Positions 1-9,172 of a DNA stretch of 64,000 bases are shown in pieces (the first letter of the stretch is position 1; every line of letters begins with the position of its first letter). The position numbers and the translations under genes were made by a program. The notes under the pieces were generated by a model, which saw only the letters and a program-made list of their open reading frames with translations, was not told where the DNA came from and ran no database searches. Source of the stretch: an uncultured Flavobacteriales bacterium (GTDB lineage: Bacteria > Bacteroidota > Bacteroidia > Flavobacteriales_G > Salibacteraceae). The DNA is taken from positions 21,284 to 85,283 of the forward strand of contig CALCCE010000304.1 in the NCBI GenBank assembly GCA_937899835.1. The letters are read 5' to 3'.

Positions 1-1
1 C

Positions 2-892
2 GGAAGCCACAACGTGTGCACAGGCGATACGCTCGAATTGTTTGCTGGTGCCAACTTCACCGTGGAAGAAGCTTACAATGGAACTCAACTCATTGCTCCT
101 TTGGTAACCAACCAAGGCGCTTTTCATGCTTTAGTTGCCAACAGCAGCGGTTGTTTGGCGTGGTCTGATACCCTGGTGGTCACCGAAACCAACCCGCCGG
201 CCATGCCTGCGGTGCAAACTGGTGGAGCCACGGCCTTTTGTGAAGGAGATACCTTTCAAATGAGTGTGCCCAATACCTTCTCGGCCTACGCCTGGACCAA
301 TGGTGACACCATCGCGGTTACCGGAATTGTGGATACCGGTTGGCACAGTGTAGAAGTCACCGATGCCAACGGCTGCACCGTTTCCTCGGATAGCGTTCAA
401 CTGAGCTTTCATCCAACACCTCCTGTGCCGGTGGTGCAATGGAATACCCCCGTTTTGTCTACCGGGAATTTTGCCGGCTACCAATGGTATTTTAACAGTT
501 TTCCACTCAGTGGAGCTACCGATAGTGTTTTAACTGTTTCGCAGTCGGGGGTGTACTTTGTGGAGGTAAGCAATTTGGAGGGATGTAGCTCCAATTCCTC
601 CATCGTAGATGTGTTTTTTACCGGGATAGCTACTACTCAAAATCAAGACTTGGTCTGGTTCCCCAATCCGGTACGTGATGAAATGCAGATTCACTTGCAA
701 TCCCAAAGTCGCGAATCGATTGAATTGCAATTGTGGGATGTATTGGGAAATCGACTTCCTGGGTGGAGTCAACAATATTCTGCTGGAACAAAGCAAATCA
801 CTTGGAATCTTGGAGGCCTGCCCAGTGGGGTATACCTCTTAGCGGTGCAACAAGGTCTGAACTATTCCACCCACAAGGTCGTTATTCAATAA
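2..892 (+). CDS. T9SS type A cargo protein with Ig-like modules, 5' partial
   Basis: The frame is open from base 2, so the gene starts upstream of the window; 296 residues are visible. The visible part is a chain of extracellular Ig-like modules, each opening with a Cys-x-Gly-Asp-Thr pattern (near residues 6 and 79). It ends in a type A T9SS sorting domain over the last ~80 residues: WFPNPV, then LWDVLGNRL, then LPSGVYLLAV and the basic tail HKVVIQ. Such proteins cross the inner membrane by Sec and the outer membrane by T9SS, which removes the C-terminal domain. The catalytic or binding part, if any, lies outside the window, so no specific function can be given. The next gene, also a T9SS cargo, starts 4 bases after the stop, suggesting co-transcription. 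Confidence 0.85.
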   Translation, partial: GSHNVCTGDTLELFAGANFTVEEAYNGTQLIAPLVTNQGAFHALVANSSGCLAWSDTLVVTETNPPAMPAVQTGGATAFCEGDTFQMSVPNTFSAYAWTNGDTIAVTGIVDTGWHSVEVTDANGCTVSSDSVQLSFHPTPPVPVVQWNTPVLSTGNFAGYQWYFNSFPLSGATDSVLTVSQSGVYFVEVSNLEGCSSNSSIVDVFFTGIATTQNQDLVWFPNPVRDEMQIHLQSQSRESIELQLWDVLGNRLPGWSQQYSAGTKQITWNLGGLPSGVYLLAVQQGLNYSTHKVVIQ

Positions 893-896
893 CAGC

Positions 897-2966
897 ATGA
901 AAAATCTTGTTTTTATAACCCTTTTCGGTCTTATTCTTGGCTGGTCTGCCACTGCGCAAAACAAGACTGCAAAAAACCTTTACCAATTGCCGCAAGGAAT
1001 GACAGCCGACGATTATCAGGTCGGTTTGGTGGTATTGAAACTCAAAGAGCAGCACCGGCCCTTTGCTCAAGACGGTGAAATCAACCTCGCTGCCCTGCAC
1101 GATGCCTTAGCGCCTTTTGGCGACTATTCCTTCACCCGACTTTTTCCACATTCTCCACGGCCCACCGAAGATCGCGATCACCTGGGGCGGAAATTAGTAG
1201 ACATTACCCTCATCTACGAATTGAAACTAAACGAGTCGGTAGCAATTCCTCAGGTCATTCGTGCCCTTTTGCCGCTGGGTATTTTCGATTACGTGGAGCC
1301 CAAAATCCTGGACAAGATCACTTTCATACCCAACGATCCCGAGATCAATGATCAGTGGCACCTGGATTTGCTCAAAGCGTTTGACGCCTGGGACATCACT
1401 ACCGGCGATACCAATGTGAAAGTAGGGGTCATTGATACCGGCATTGATCCTGACCACCTGGATTTGCGCCACAACATTGCTTACAACCACCAAGATCCTA
1501 TCAATGGTTTTGATGATGATATGGACGGTTATGTAGACAACTTTCGGGGGTGGAACCTTCCTTCCAACAACAACGATCCCTCTATATCCGACAACGACCA
1601 TGGAGTGCACGTTTCTGGTTGTGTTTCCGCGGGCACCAACAACAACATTGGTGGAGCAGGCATAGGTTGGAATACCCGAATTCTTCCCATCAAAGGCGGA
1701 AGTGGCAATTCCATCTCTCGGGGCTACGAGGGCATCGTATATGCAGCCGACCAGGGTTGCGACTTCATCAATTGCTCCTGGGGCAGTTATTTCAAAAGCC
1801 AGTTCAACCAAGACATCATCAACTATGCGACCATCAACCAAGGCGCATTGGTGTTTGGAGGAGCGGGCAACCGAGGTACCGATGACGTTTTTTATCCGGC
1901 GGCTTATCAGCACGTGATGAGTGTTGGAGCCACCACCATTACCAATGCCCGCGCAGGTTTCTCCAATTTTGGCTACACCGTGGATGTATTTGCTCCCGGA
2001 GATGATATTTGGTCGACCCTGGACAGCAGCAAATACGGTTTCAATCAAGGTACTTCGATGTCTTCGCCCATGGCGGCAGGATGCGCTGCCTTGGTGAAAG
2101 CGCAATTTCCGTGGATGACTCCACAGCAATGTGGAGAACAAATTCGGGTAACTGCCATGAACATCGACTCGGTGACGCCCAACCAAAGTTTAGCAGGTCA
2201 GTTGGGGCGTGGTCGGGTAGACCTTATCAAAGCCCTTTCGGGCATGAACACGCCTTCGGTGGTATTGCTCGATGCCATCATTACCGATGACAACGATGAA
2301 GTCTACATTCCGGGAGATACGGTGTACTACTCGGCCAGTTTTCTCAACTACCTGGCCCCAACCGGCACCTTGAACGCCTTGATGACAACCGCTTCACCAG
2401 ATGTAACGATCATCAACGGAAGTGTGACCCTCGGGGTAATGAATACCCTGGAAAACAAAGACAATTATAACAATCGCTTTGCGGTGGTGATCAACAATTC
2501 GGTAGCAGTCAACGAAGAAATTACTTTTCGGGTGCGGCTTACCGACGGCACGTATCAAGAAGATTACCGTTGGTCTATCTTGGTCAATCGCGACTACCTG
2601 AACATTGCCGAAAACCGCATTCATACCTCGATGATTGGAAACGGACGGGTTGGCTATCGCGATGCGGCAGGAACATTAGGACTAGGACTTAGTTTGGATG
2701 GAACCATCAGCAGAATTTATGAAGCGGGTTTAATGGTCGGGCAAAACACCGGCACGGCCAAAGTCGTGGACGCGGTTACAGGCGAACCCAATCAAATTGA
2801 TGACGATTTTCGGCCACTGCTGGCTCCTTTTCGGGTCATGAATGGTCCTGTTTCAGATTTTGACGGGCGTGGTCGGTTCGATGACAGCCAGGCGGGGGCA
2901 GATAACCTCGGGCTTACCATTGATCAACGTTCGTTTGCCTGGAATGATTTGGGACACCGCAATTAA
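897..2966 (+). CDS. S8 (subtilisin-like) serine peptidase, truncated by an in-frame stop
   Basis: A signal peptide (MKNLVFITLFGLILGWSATA) precedes an intact S8 peptidase domain. The catalytic triad is visible: Asp180 in VIDTGID, His235 in HGVHVSG and Ser387 in GTSMSSPMAAG. After ~residue 460 come beta-rich C-terminal modules. As read, the protein ends at residue 689 (NDLGHRN) with TAA at 2964-2966. The same frame resumes at once and encodes the missing middle and a T9SS sorting domain (next entry), so the intact gene would be 897-3749 with 950 residues. It is therefore either a recent pseudogene, a consensus-sequence error or a recoded gene. The truncated form keeps the whole protease domain but lacks the export signal for the outer membrane. 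Confidence 0.85.
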   Translation: MKNLVFITLFGLILGWSATAQNKTAKNLYQLPQGMTADDYQVGLVVLKLKEQHRPFAQDGEINLAALHDALAPFGDYSFTRLFPHSPRPTEDRDHLGRKLVDITLIYELKLNESVAIPQVIRALLPLGIFDYVEPKILDKITFIPNDPEINDQWHLDLLKAFDAWDITTGDTNVKVGVIDTGIDPDHLDLRHNIAYNHQDPINGFDDDMDGYVDNFRGWNLPSNNNDPSISDNDHGVHVSGCVSAGTNNNIGGAGIGWNTRILPIKGGSGNSISRGYEGIVYAADQGCDFINCSWGSYFKSQFNQDIINYATINQGALVFGGAGNRGTDDVFYPAAYQHVMSVGATTITNARAGFSNFGYTVDVFAPGDDIWSTLDSSKYGFNQGTSMSSPMAAGCAALVKAQFPWMTPQQCGEQIRVTAMNIDSVTPNQSLAGQLGRGRVDLIKALSGMNTPSVVLLDAIITDDNDEVYIPGDTVYYSASFLNYLAPTGTLNALMTTASPDVTIINGSVTLGVMNTLENKDNYNNRFAVVINNSVAVNEEITFRVRLTDGTYQEDYRWSILVNRDYLNIAENRIHTSMIGNGRVGYRDAAGTLGLGLSLDGTISRIYEAGLMVGQNTGTAKVVDAVTGEPNQIDDDFRPLLAPFRVMNGPVSDFDGRGRFDDSQAGADNLGLTIDQRSFAWNDLGHRN

Positions 2967-3029
2967 GTAATTTTTGAATATACCTAGCACAACCCCAGTG
3001 CGTCCGATCTTTTAGCGCTCCATTCGGGA

Positions 3030-3749
3030 ATGTATACCGATTGGGATATTGTGATTGCGAACCGCAACAAGGCTTTTTACATGCCCGAACGCCTGATGGG
3101 TTACTGTCAATACACCATTGCCTCCGGAGCAGGGTTGTTTGGCGGGGTGCAGTTGCTCACACCAGGTTTTTTCTACACCTATTCGCTTGATCTGGTCGGC
3201 GGTGGCAACGGAGGAGTTGATATTTTCGATGTAGGTGGCTTTTCATCGGAAGACAAGTTTACCAGCATGAGCACCAATCGGCCCTCTGCGGGTACCAACA
3301 GCACCAATGGCAACGATGTAGCCCAGGTGGTAGCTACCGGACCTTTTGATGTGCTCGCTGGCGATTCGATCAAAGTAGCGTTTGCCATCCATATGCACGA
3401 AAGCCTGGATAGTCTTGCCGCCAGTGCCGACTCCGCCTACCTGCGTTACAACGGCCAGTTGCCGGTGAGTGCACCAGAGTTGACCGAGGGTCAAAATAAT
3501 TGGAGGGTATTCCCCAATCCCAGTCAGGGACTCCTCACCCTTCAAGGACAAGTTGCAGCCGGTGAAAAGGTTGAGTTTCGGCTCATGACCTTGGAAGGAA
3601 GGACGGTTCGTGCCTTGCAGCTATCAGGACAGCCACAAAATGCAAATCAATTTGAGCTCAACCTCGAAGGATTACCGGCAGGTATCTACCTCTGGCAAGT
3701 TTCGGGCAACACCATGGTGAAAACCGACCGTTTGGTGTTGTTGGACTGA
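3030..3749 (+). pseudogene. C-terminal part of the same subtilase, with T9SS type A sorting domain
   Basis: This stretch is in the same frame as the protease upstream. Between them the frame reads VIFEYT, then TAG (2985-2987), then HNPSASDLLALHSGMYTDWD, which is the continuation expected in T9SS subtilases. The first ATG in the stretch (3030) lies inside the conserved MYTDWDI segment and has no signal peptide in front of it, so it is unlikely to be a real start. The last ~80 residues form a type A sorting domain (VFPNPSQGLL, LMTLEGRTV, LPAGIYLWQV, basic tail). No further stop or frameshift occurs over 240 codons. I treat it as a fragment of the 897-3749 gene rather than a separate gene. Confidence 0.75.
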
Positions 3750-3796
3750 ACCTTGAGAATCATTCTTCGAAAGGTACAAGGCGCAAAGAGAATTGC

Positions 3797-3804
3797 TATT
3801 TTTG
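3797..3804 (+). promoter_or_regulatory. Candidate promoter -7 element
   Basis: TATTTTTG fits the Bacteroidota -7 consensus TAnnTTTG and lies 24 bases before the DUF5606 start codon. No good TTTG element is seen at the -33 position, so the call rests on the -7 box alone. Confidence 0.4.
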
Positions 3805-3828
3805 TCACCTTTTCACAAATATTGAATT

Positions 3829-4335
3829 ATGGATCTGACCAAGATCATTTCTATCTCGGGAAAGCCCGGCCTGTTTGAAATTGTAGGCCAAATGAAGAAT
3901 GGGGTAGTGGTAGAATCGCTCTTAGATGGGCGCAGGACCCCTGCTTATGCGACTCAACAAATCAGTTCTTTGGAAGACATCAGCATCTATTCCGATGACG
4001 ATGATGTGCCGCTCAAAGACATTTTTGGCATGATTAAGGCCAAAGAAAACGGTGGTAAAGTGACGTTGAGTTCGAACAACAACAGCGCTTTTAAAGCCTA
4101 TTTCGAAGAGGTTTTTCCAGATTTTGATCGCGATCGGGTGTATACTTCCGACATTAAGAAAGTGGTGAAGTGGTACAACCTGTTGATGGAAAAAGGGTAT
4201 CTCGAAGAAGAAGAAGCCGAAGCTACCGAAGAAGCCCCCTTAGTGGAAGATGCTGAAATTGTGGAAGAAAGAACCGAAGAAGCTTCGACCACTTCTGAAG
4301 CCCCTGAATCCACTACTACTGAAGAGGAAGATTAA
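3829..4335 (+). CDS. DUF5606 family protein
   Basis: The first ~125 residues match the DUF5606 family, a small Bacteroidota-restricted family of unknown function. It begins MDLTKIISISGKPGLFEIV and contains the typical segments SLLDGRRTPAYAT and VKWYNLLMEKGYL. There is no signal peptide or membrane segment, so the protein is probably cytosolic. Residues ~125-168 are a highly acidic Glu/Thr/Ser-rich tail, probably disordered. It has its own candidate promoter and stands 41 bases before the M3 peptidase gene, with which it may be co-transcribed. No biochemical role can be read from the sequence. Confidence 0.85.
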   Translation: MDLTKIISISGKPGLFEIVGQMKNGVVVESLLDGRRTPAYATQQISSLEDISIYSDDDDVPLKDIFGMIKAKENGGKVTLSSNNNSAFKAYFEEVFPDFDRDRVYTSDIKKVVKWYNLLMEKGYLEEEEAEATEEAPLVEDAEIVEERTEEASTTSEAPESTTTEEED

Positions 4336-4376
4336 CGATTTTTCTCTTCAAGCTGTTTCTCCAAAGCCTTAATTTT

Positions 4377-6101
4377 ATGTCTGATTCTTCCATCGAATTG
4401 CCGGTAAAGCCTGAACGGCGACTTTTACCCGACGATTTCACCGTAACCTCCTGGGACCAACTCCAACCTTACTTTGAGGAATTGCTGCACCGGGAGACGC
4501 CCACTCCGGAAGAATTGTACAGCTGGATGAAGGACCGCAGTGAACTCGAAGCGGTGCTGGAAGAAGACCTGGCCTGGCGTTACATCAAAATGAACATTGA
4601 TACCACCGATCCTGAACTGGCCAAGTCGTTTCAGTTTGTGGTGAAGGAGGTAGAGCCCAAGATTGCTCCTTACTCCAATCAGTTTGACAAAAAGCTGCTG
4701 GGTGCCGACCAATTGCAAGCGTTGGATCAGGAGAAATTGCACATTCACTTGCGCAAGGTGCGCAAAGCCATAGAAATTTACCGGGAAGAAAACGTTCCAC
4801 TTTTTGCTCAACTGCAAACCGAGGCCCAACAATATGGCGTGCTCACTGGCGGGATGACCATTGAAGTGGAGGGAAAAGAGCTGACCATGCAAGGGGCAGC
4901 CAAATACCTGAAAGATCCCGATCGTGACCGCAGGGAAGCGGTGTATCACCAAATGACCGCCCGTTGGCAAAAAGAGCGCGAGAAGTTAAACACCCTTTTC
5001 GATCAATTGCTGCAGCTGCGTAACGGAGTTGCTACCAACGCCGATTTTCCCAATTTCAGAGATTATATGTTCAGCGCCATGAGCCGTTTCGACTACACGG
5101 TTCAGGATTGTTACGATTTTCACGAAAGCATTCGCACAGAGATTTTACCCATTGTAAAAACCTTTGCCGAAGAGCGCCAGGCCTTGCTCAATGTAGAAGC
5201 ACTCAAACCCTGGGACGGAGAAGTTGACCCCAGTGGTCAACCGGCTTTAAAACCATTTGATACCGGTGCTGAACTGCTCGAAAAGTCCATTGAATGTTTT
5301 CGCCGGGTGCGCCCCTTCTTTGGCGATTGTTTGGCCATTATGCGCGAAATGGGGCATCTCGATCTCGAATCGAAAAAAGGGAAGGCCCCGGGAGGATTCA
5401 ACTATCCTCTGTATGAAACCGGAGTGCCCTTTGTGTACATGAATGCAGTAGGTGCCTTTCGCGATGTGGTAACCATGGTGCACGAAGGTGGACATGCCAT
5501 CCATTCTTTTTTATCGCGCAACCTGGAGCTAACCGCCTTCAAGCAATTGACTTCCGAAGTGGCTGAATTGGCCTCGATGAGCATGGAGCTCATTTCCATG
5601 GAACACTGGGACGTTTTCTTTTCCAATGAAGAAGAACTGAAACGCGCCAAAAAAGAGCAGTTGACCAAGATCATCAGCATTCTACCGTGGATTGCCATGA
5701 TCGATAAGTTTCAGCATTGGGTGTACGAAAATCCGAAGCACAGCCAGGAAGAACGCACCGCAAAATGGGTAGCCATTCACCAGGAGTTTGCTACCGGCCT
5801 CACCGACTGGACAGGGGAAGAAGAAAACCGTGCCATGGCCTGGCAAAAGCAGTTGCACGTGTTTGAAGTGCCGTTCTATTACATCGAATACGGCATGGCC
5901 CAGTTGGGTGCCATCGCGTTGTGGCGGAACTACAAACAAAATCCTGAGAAGGCTCTGGATCAGTACGAAGCGGCCCTAAAGCTCGGGTATACGCGCTCTA
6001 TCGGTGAAATCTACGAAACCGCCGGAGTCAAGTTTGATTTTTCAGCCGGTTACGTGAAAGAATTGGCGGCCTTTGTGCGGGAAGAGTTAGCACAGTTGTA
6101 A
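4377..6101 (+). CDS. M3 family oligoendopeptidase (PepF-like)
   Basis: A 574-residue zinc metallopeptidase of family M3 that cleaves short peptides in the cytoplasm; no signal peptide is present. The zinc-binding motif HEGGH is at residues 369-373 (HEGGHAIHSF), and the third ligand Glu lies in the helix LTSEVAELASMSMEL about 25 residues later. The N-terminal half is the helical lid typical of oligoendopeptidase F. The length is normal for PepF-type enzymes. It follows DUF5606 by 41 bases and ends 22 bases before the convergent murB gene. Confidence 0.92.
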   Translation: MSDSSIELPVKPERRLLPDDFTVTSWDQLQPYFEELLHRETPTPEELYSWMKDRSELEAVLEEDLAWRYIKMNIDTTDPELAKSFQFVVKEVEPKIAPYSNQFDKKLLGADQLQALDQEKLHIHLRKVRKAIEIYREENVPLFAQLQTEAQQYGVLTGGMTIEVEGKELTMQGAAKYLKDPDRDRREAVYHQMTARWQKEREKLNTLFDQLLQLRNGVATNADFPNFRDYMFSAMSRFDYTVQDCYDFHESIRTEILPIVKTFAEERQALLNVEALKPWDGEVDPSGQPALKPFDTGAELLEKSIECFRRVRPFFGDCLAIMREMGHLDLESKKGKAPGGFNYPLYETGVPFVYMNAVGAFRDVVTMVHEGGHAIHSFLSRNLELTAFKQLTSEVAELASMSMELISMEHWDVFFSNEEELKRAKKEQLTKIISILPWIAMIDKFQHWVYENPKHSQEERTAKWVAIHQEFATGLTDWTGEEENRAMAWQKQLHVFEVPFYYIEYGMAQLGAIALWRNYKQNPEKALDQYEAALKLGYTRSIGEIYETAGVKFDFSAGYVKELAAFVREELAQL

Positions 6102-6123
6102 GCCGTTCCCGTCCACACCACCT

Positions 6124-7140
6124 TTAAAGAATATTTACTTCGCGTTCCAGTTCAATGCCAAATTGGGCTTGGATGGAGCGCAACACTTCGGTAGAGAGGT
6201 CATAAATGGCTTTGCCATTGGCTTCTCCGTAATTGACCAATACCAGCGCTTGCCGTTTGTGAACGCCGTATTGATCGAAAGTTTTTCCTTTCCAGCCCGC
6301 CTTTTCAATCAGCCAGCCTGCGGCTACCTTGGTCGTTCCAGCTGCGGCTGGATAGCCTACGATTTCCGGAAACGTTTGCTTTAAAGCTTCAAACTGTGTG
6401 GTGGGAATGACCGGGTTTTTGAAAAAACTACCCGCATTGCCAATTTCTTTGGGGTCGGGCAATTTGCTTTGTCGTATGTTGATCACTGCCTCACTGATGG
6501 CACGAATGGAAAGTTCCTGCACACCCATAGCTTGCAGCTCCTTTTCAATGGCTCCATAACTGGTTTTGAAAGCTGGCTGTTTGTTGAGCACGAGGGTCAC
6601 GCTGGTGATTAGGGTTTTGCCTTTCAGTTCGCGCTTGAATATACTGTCGCGGTAGCCGAAGCGACAATCCGATTTCTTGAACTTTAGCCGTTCTCTGGTT
6701 TCCAGGTTCACAGCCTCCAACTCCTGAAACACCTCTTTGAGCTCTATACCGTAGGCCCCAATGTTTTGTATGGGTGCCGCTCCAATGTTGCCAGGAATCA
6801 ACGATAGGTTTTCTATTCCGCCCCAGCCGCGTTCTACGGCGTATTGCACTACTTCGTGCCAGTTTTCGCCAGCTCCAACCTTCAATACTACCTTGTGGTC
6901 GTCTTCTTCCACTACCGTTTTGCCCTTGAGCCCCACCTTAAGCACCAAACCTTCGAAGTTTTCGGTAAATAAGATGTTGCTTCCGCCTCCGAGCACCAAC
7001 TTTTTCATGGTCTGGTATTCTGACAACTGTTGTAAGGCAGAAAGGTCTTCCAGTTGATCTATAGCGGCAAAATGCCGGGCACTAACGGCAATGCCAAAAG
7101 TGTTGTAAGAGCGTAGGGAGTGGTCTTGAAGCAGCGCCAT
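6124..7140 (-). CDS. murB: UDP-N-acetylenolpyruvoylglucosamine reductase (type I MurB)
   Basis: This is the second committed step of peptidoglycan precursor synthesis: NADPH-dependent reduction of UDP-GlcNAc-enolpyruvate to UDP-MurNAc, using FAD. The FAD-binding part shows LGGGSNILF (residues 50-58) and IPGNIGAAPIQNIGAYG (115-131). The active-site residues of the E. coli enzyme have clear equivalents: Arg164 in CRFGYRDSIF, Ser238 in GNAGSFFKNP and Glu334 in LEREV. The 338-residue length and C-terminal arrangement are those of type I MurB. The start ATG at 7140 sits 43 bases downstream of a candidate promoter element. Confidence 0.96.
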   Translation of the reverse strand: MALLQDHSLRSYNTFGIAVSARHFAAIDQLEDLSALQQLSEYQTMKKLVLGGGSNILFTENFEGLVLKVGLKGKTVVEEDDHKVVLKVGAGENWHEVVQYAVERGWGGIENLSLIPGNIGAAPIQNIGAYGIELKEVFQELEAVNLETRERLKFKKSDCRFGYRDSIFKRELKGKTLITSVTLVLNKQPAFKTSYGAIEKELQAMGVQELSIRAISEAVINIRQSKLPDPKEIGNAGSFFKNPVIPTTQFEALKQTFPEIVGYPAAAGTTKVAAGWLIEKAGWKGKTFDQYGVHKRQALVLVNYGEANGKAIYDLSTEVLRSIQAQFGIELEREVNIL

Positions 7141-7182
7141 AGATTTGCCGAATCGGATAGTTCAGAAATGAATAGAAAGGAG

Positions 7183-7190
7183 CAAAATTA
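7183..7190 (-). promoter_or_regulatory. Candidate -7 element for murB
   Basis: On the minus strand the sequence is TAATTTTG, a full match to TAnnTTTG, upstream of the murB start at 7140. It lies within the short murB / formyltransferase divergent region. No convincing -33 box is seen. Confidence 0.45.
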
Positions 7191-7260
7191 GAAAATATCC
7201 GGTGGTGAAAAGGACGCTCAGGTATAGAATAGCATTCCAAGCAAAGCCAGAAATACTTTG

Positions 7261-7268
7261 TAGGTTTG
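7261..7268 (+). promoter_or_regulatory. Candidate -7 element for the formyltransferase-GT4 pair
   Basis: TAGGTTTG fits TAnnTTTG and lies 57 bases before the preferred start of the formyltransferase. If real, it argues against the upstream in-frame start at 7266, which would then overlap the promoter. Confidence 0.4.
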
Positions 7269-7325
7269 CAACAGATTTGTGAACCCTTTGCGTTTCACTG
7301 CAATGTTGCCAACAAAGCGGACGCT

Positions 7326-8087
7326 ATGAAAGCACTTATTTTCCTCGGGAGTAAGGAAATAGGCTACGAATGTTTGCTCTATCTCATCGAGCAACGAGAG
7401 CGCCTTGGTGTAAGGATCGCCGGTGTACTCACCAACGACCGAAGTCTTGGTAAGAACGGTCCCAGCATTAAAGAATTGTGCGCCAAACAAGATTTAAAGC
7501 TAATTTCTTCGCTTGACCAATTGTTGGAACAACCCGATTGCGATTTTCTGGTTTCGGTACAATACCATGAAATACTCAAGACACCCCACATCCGCAAAGC
7601 CCGGAAGTTGGCGGTCAACTTGCACATGGCACCACTACCCGAATACCGGGGGGCAAACCAGTTCTCTTTTGCCATCATCGACCGATATCCGGTCTTTGGT
7701 ACAACTATCCACCAATTGGAAGAGTCGGTAGATGGGGGGGCAATACTGTTCGAGAAAAGGTTTCCAGTTCCTGAAAATATTTTTGTCAAAGCGCTTTATC
7801 AGCTTACATTTGACGCCTCTATCGAGCTTTTTCAGGAATCAATCGGGAAAATCATAAACGAAGATTATCAAGCAGTTCCACAGGAACAATGGGTGAACGA
7901 TCGTCCAACCGCTTATCACTGGCGAAAAGAAATTGATCGCATCAAGCAAATTGACGGTAACTGGGACAAGGAAAAACAAGCTCGGCACTTTCGCGCCACC
8001 TTCTTTCCTCCGTTTCCACCTCCGTTTATGATGATAGATGGACAAAAAAAGTTGCTTTCGGAAGAATGGTATCACAGTCTGGGATGA
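7326..8087 (+). CDS. Formyltransferase-fold protein (possible sugar N-formyltransferase)
   Basis: A 253-residue protein of the formyltransferase family, which moves a formyl group from N10-formyl-tetrahydrofolate to an amine. The catalytic triad is visible: Asn98 and His100 in NLHMAPLPEYRG, and Asp136 in ESVDGGAIL. It is shorter than canonical methionyl-tRNA formyltransferase and lacks that enzyme's usual C-terminal domain. With a glycosyltransferase overlapping its end by 4 bases (ATGA), a nucleotide-sugar or glycan amine is the likelier substrate; this is inference. The start at 7326 was chosen because MKALIFLGSKEIG begins the Rossmann fold; an upstream in-frame start at 7266 would add 20 unrelated residues. 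Confidence 0.75.
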   Translation: MKALIFLGSKEIGYECLLYLIEQRERLGVRIAGVLTNDRSLGKNGPSIKELCAKQDLKLISSLDQLLEQPDCDFLVSVQYHEILKTPHIRKARKLAVNLHMAPLPEYRGANQFSFAIIDRYPVFGTTIHQLEESVDGGAILFEKRFPVPENIFVKALYQLTFDASIELFQESIGKIINEDYQAVPQEQWVNDRPTAYHWRKEIDRIKQIDGNWDKEKQARHFRATFFPPFPPPFMMIDGQKKLLSEEWYHSLG

Positions 8088-9172
8088 AGAAAAGGGTCAT
8101 TTTTACGGTAACCAACGATCTGAGCTACGATCAGCGTATGGCCCGAATCTGCACCACCTTAGGAGATGCAGGATATGACATTACGTTGGTGGGACGTAAA
8201 AAGCGCTGTAGTGATTCGGTTGCAGATCGATCTTACAGGCAAGTTCGTCTTTATTGCTTCTTTGAAAAGGGTAAATTATTCTATTTGGAATACAATATTC
8301 GCCTGTTTTTCTTCCTACTTTTTCAAAGCTTCGATATCGCCTGTGGCATTGATCTCGACACCTTGTTGCCGGTGTACCTGACCGCCCGACTGCGCGGAAA
8401 AACTTTGGTATACGATGCGCACGAATATTTTACGGAGATGGAAGAGGTGGTTGCCCGACCAGCCATCAAAAAAGCGTGGTCGATGTTAGAACGCACCATT
8501 GTGCCCAAAGTAAAATATGCCTACACCGTTTCTGACGGTTATGCGCGCATGTTTAAAGAAAAATACGGCACCGATTTTCAAATCGTTCGCAACGCTACGG
8601 TACTCAACGGCAAGCCGATCTTGAAAAAAGACGATTGTTACATCCTTTATCAAGGTTCTGTGAACGTTGGGCGCGGCTTGGAAGCATTGATCGAGGCCAT
8701 GCCACACATCAATTGCAAGCTCTACATCTGTGGCCAGGGCGATGTGTACGACGACCTGAAAGCGCAAACTCAAGCCTTGGGCTTGGAAAACAAAGTGAAG
8801 TTTTGGGGCTACATTCAACCCGAAGACCTCAAAGAGTTCACCTATCACGCTACCATAGGCATTACCTTATTTACCAATGCCGGATTGAGTAACCAATACT
8901 CGCTGGCCAACCGCTTTTTCGACTATATGCATGCAGCGGTGCCACAAGTAGCCATGAGCTACCCGGAATACCAGAAGATGAATTCGGAATTTGAAGTGGC
9001 CGACCTGTTGCAGGAATTGACTCCTGAAACCATTTCTACTTCGATCAATCGAATGCTCACCGATCGCGAATACTACAAACGGTTGCGCGACAATTGCCTA
9101 AGGGCCAGAGAGGTATACAATTGGCAAAATGAGGCCGAAACCCTCAAGGCCCTTTACGGAAAAATCGGATAA
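8084..9172 (+). CDS. GT4-type glycosyltransferase
   Basis: A 362-residue GT-B fold glycosyltransferase. The N-terminal domain starts MKKRVIFTVTNDLSYDQRM. The C-terminal donor-binding domain shows VSDGYARMFKEKYG, then ILYQGSVNVGRGLEALIEAM, YICGQGD and VKFWGYIQPEDL, the usual GT4 order. There is no signal peptide, so it would act on the cytoplasmic face of the membrane. Its ATG overlaps the formyltransferase stop (ATGA), implying translational coupling. Its stop TAA directly abuts the stop of the convergent methyltransferase gene with no base between them. The donor and acceptor sugars cannot be read from sequence. Confidence 0.85.
   Translation: MKKRVIFTVTNDLSYDQRMARICTTLGDAGYDITLVGRKKRCSDSVADRSYRQVRLYCFFEKGKLFYLEYNIRLFFFLLFQSFDIACGIDLDTLLPVYLTARLRGKTLVYDAHEYFTEMEEVVARPAIKKAWSMLERTIVPKVKYAYTVSDGYARMFKEKYGTDFQIVRNATVLNGKPILKKDDCYILYQGSVNVGRGLEALIEAMPHINCKLYICGQGDVYDDLKAQTQALGLENKVKFWGYIQPEDLKEFTYHATIGITLFTNAGLSNQYSLANRFFDYMHAAVPQVAMSYPEYQKMNSEFEVADLLQELTPETISTSINRMLTDREYYKRLRDNCLRAREVYNWQNEAETLKALYGKIG

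Noticed and set aside
897..3749. Stop-codon reassignment (TAA/TAG read as sense) to explain the interrupted subtilase
   Set aside because: prfA is present and intact, TAA ends most genes here and TAG ends the PorE-like gene, so both codons act as stops genome-wide in this window.
7266..7325. Upstream start for the formyltransferase
   Set aside because: The 20 extra residues do not match the family, and the start would fall inside the candidate promoter.
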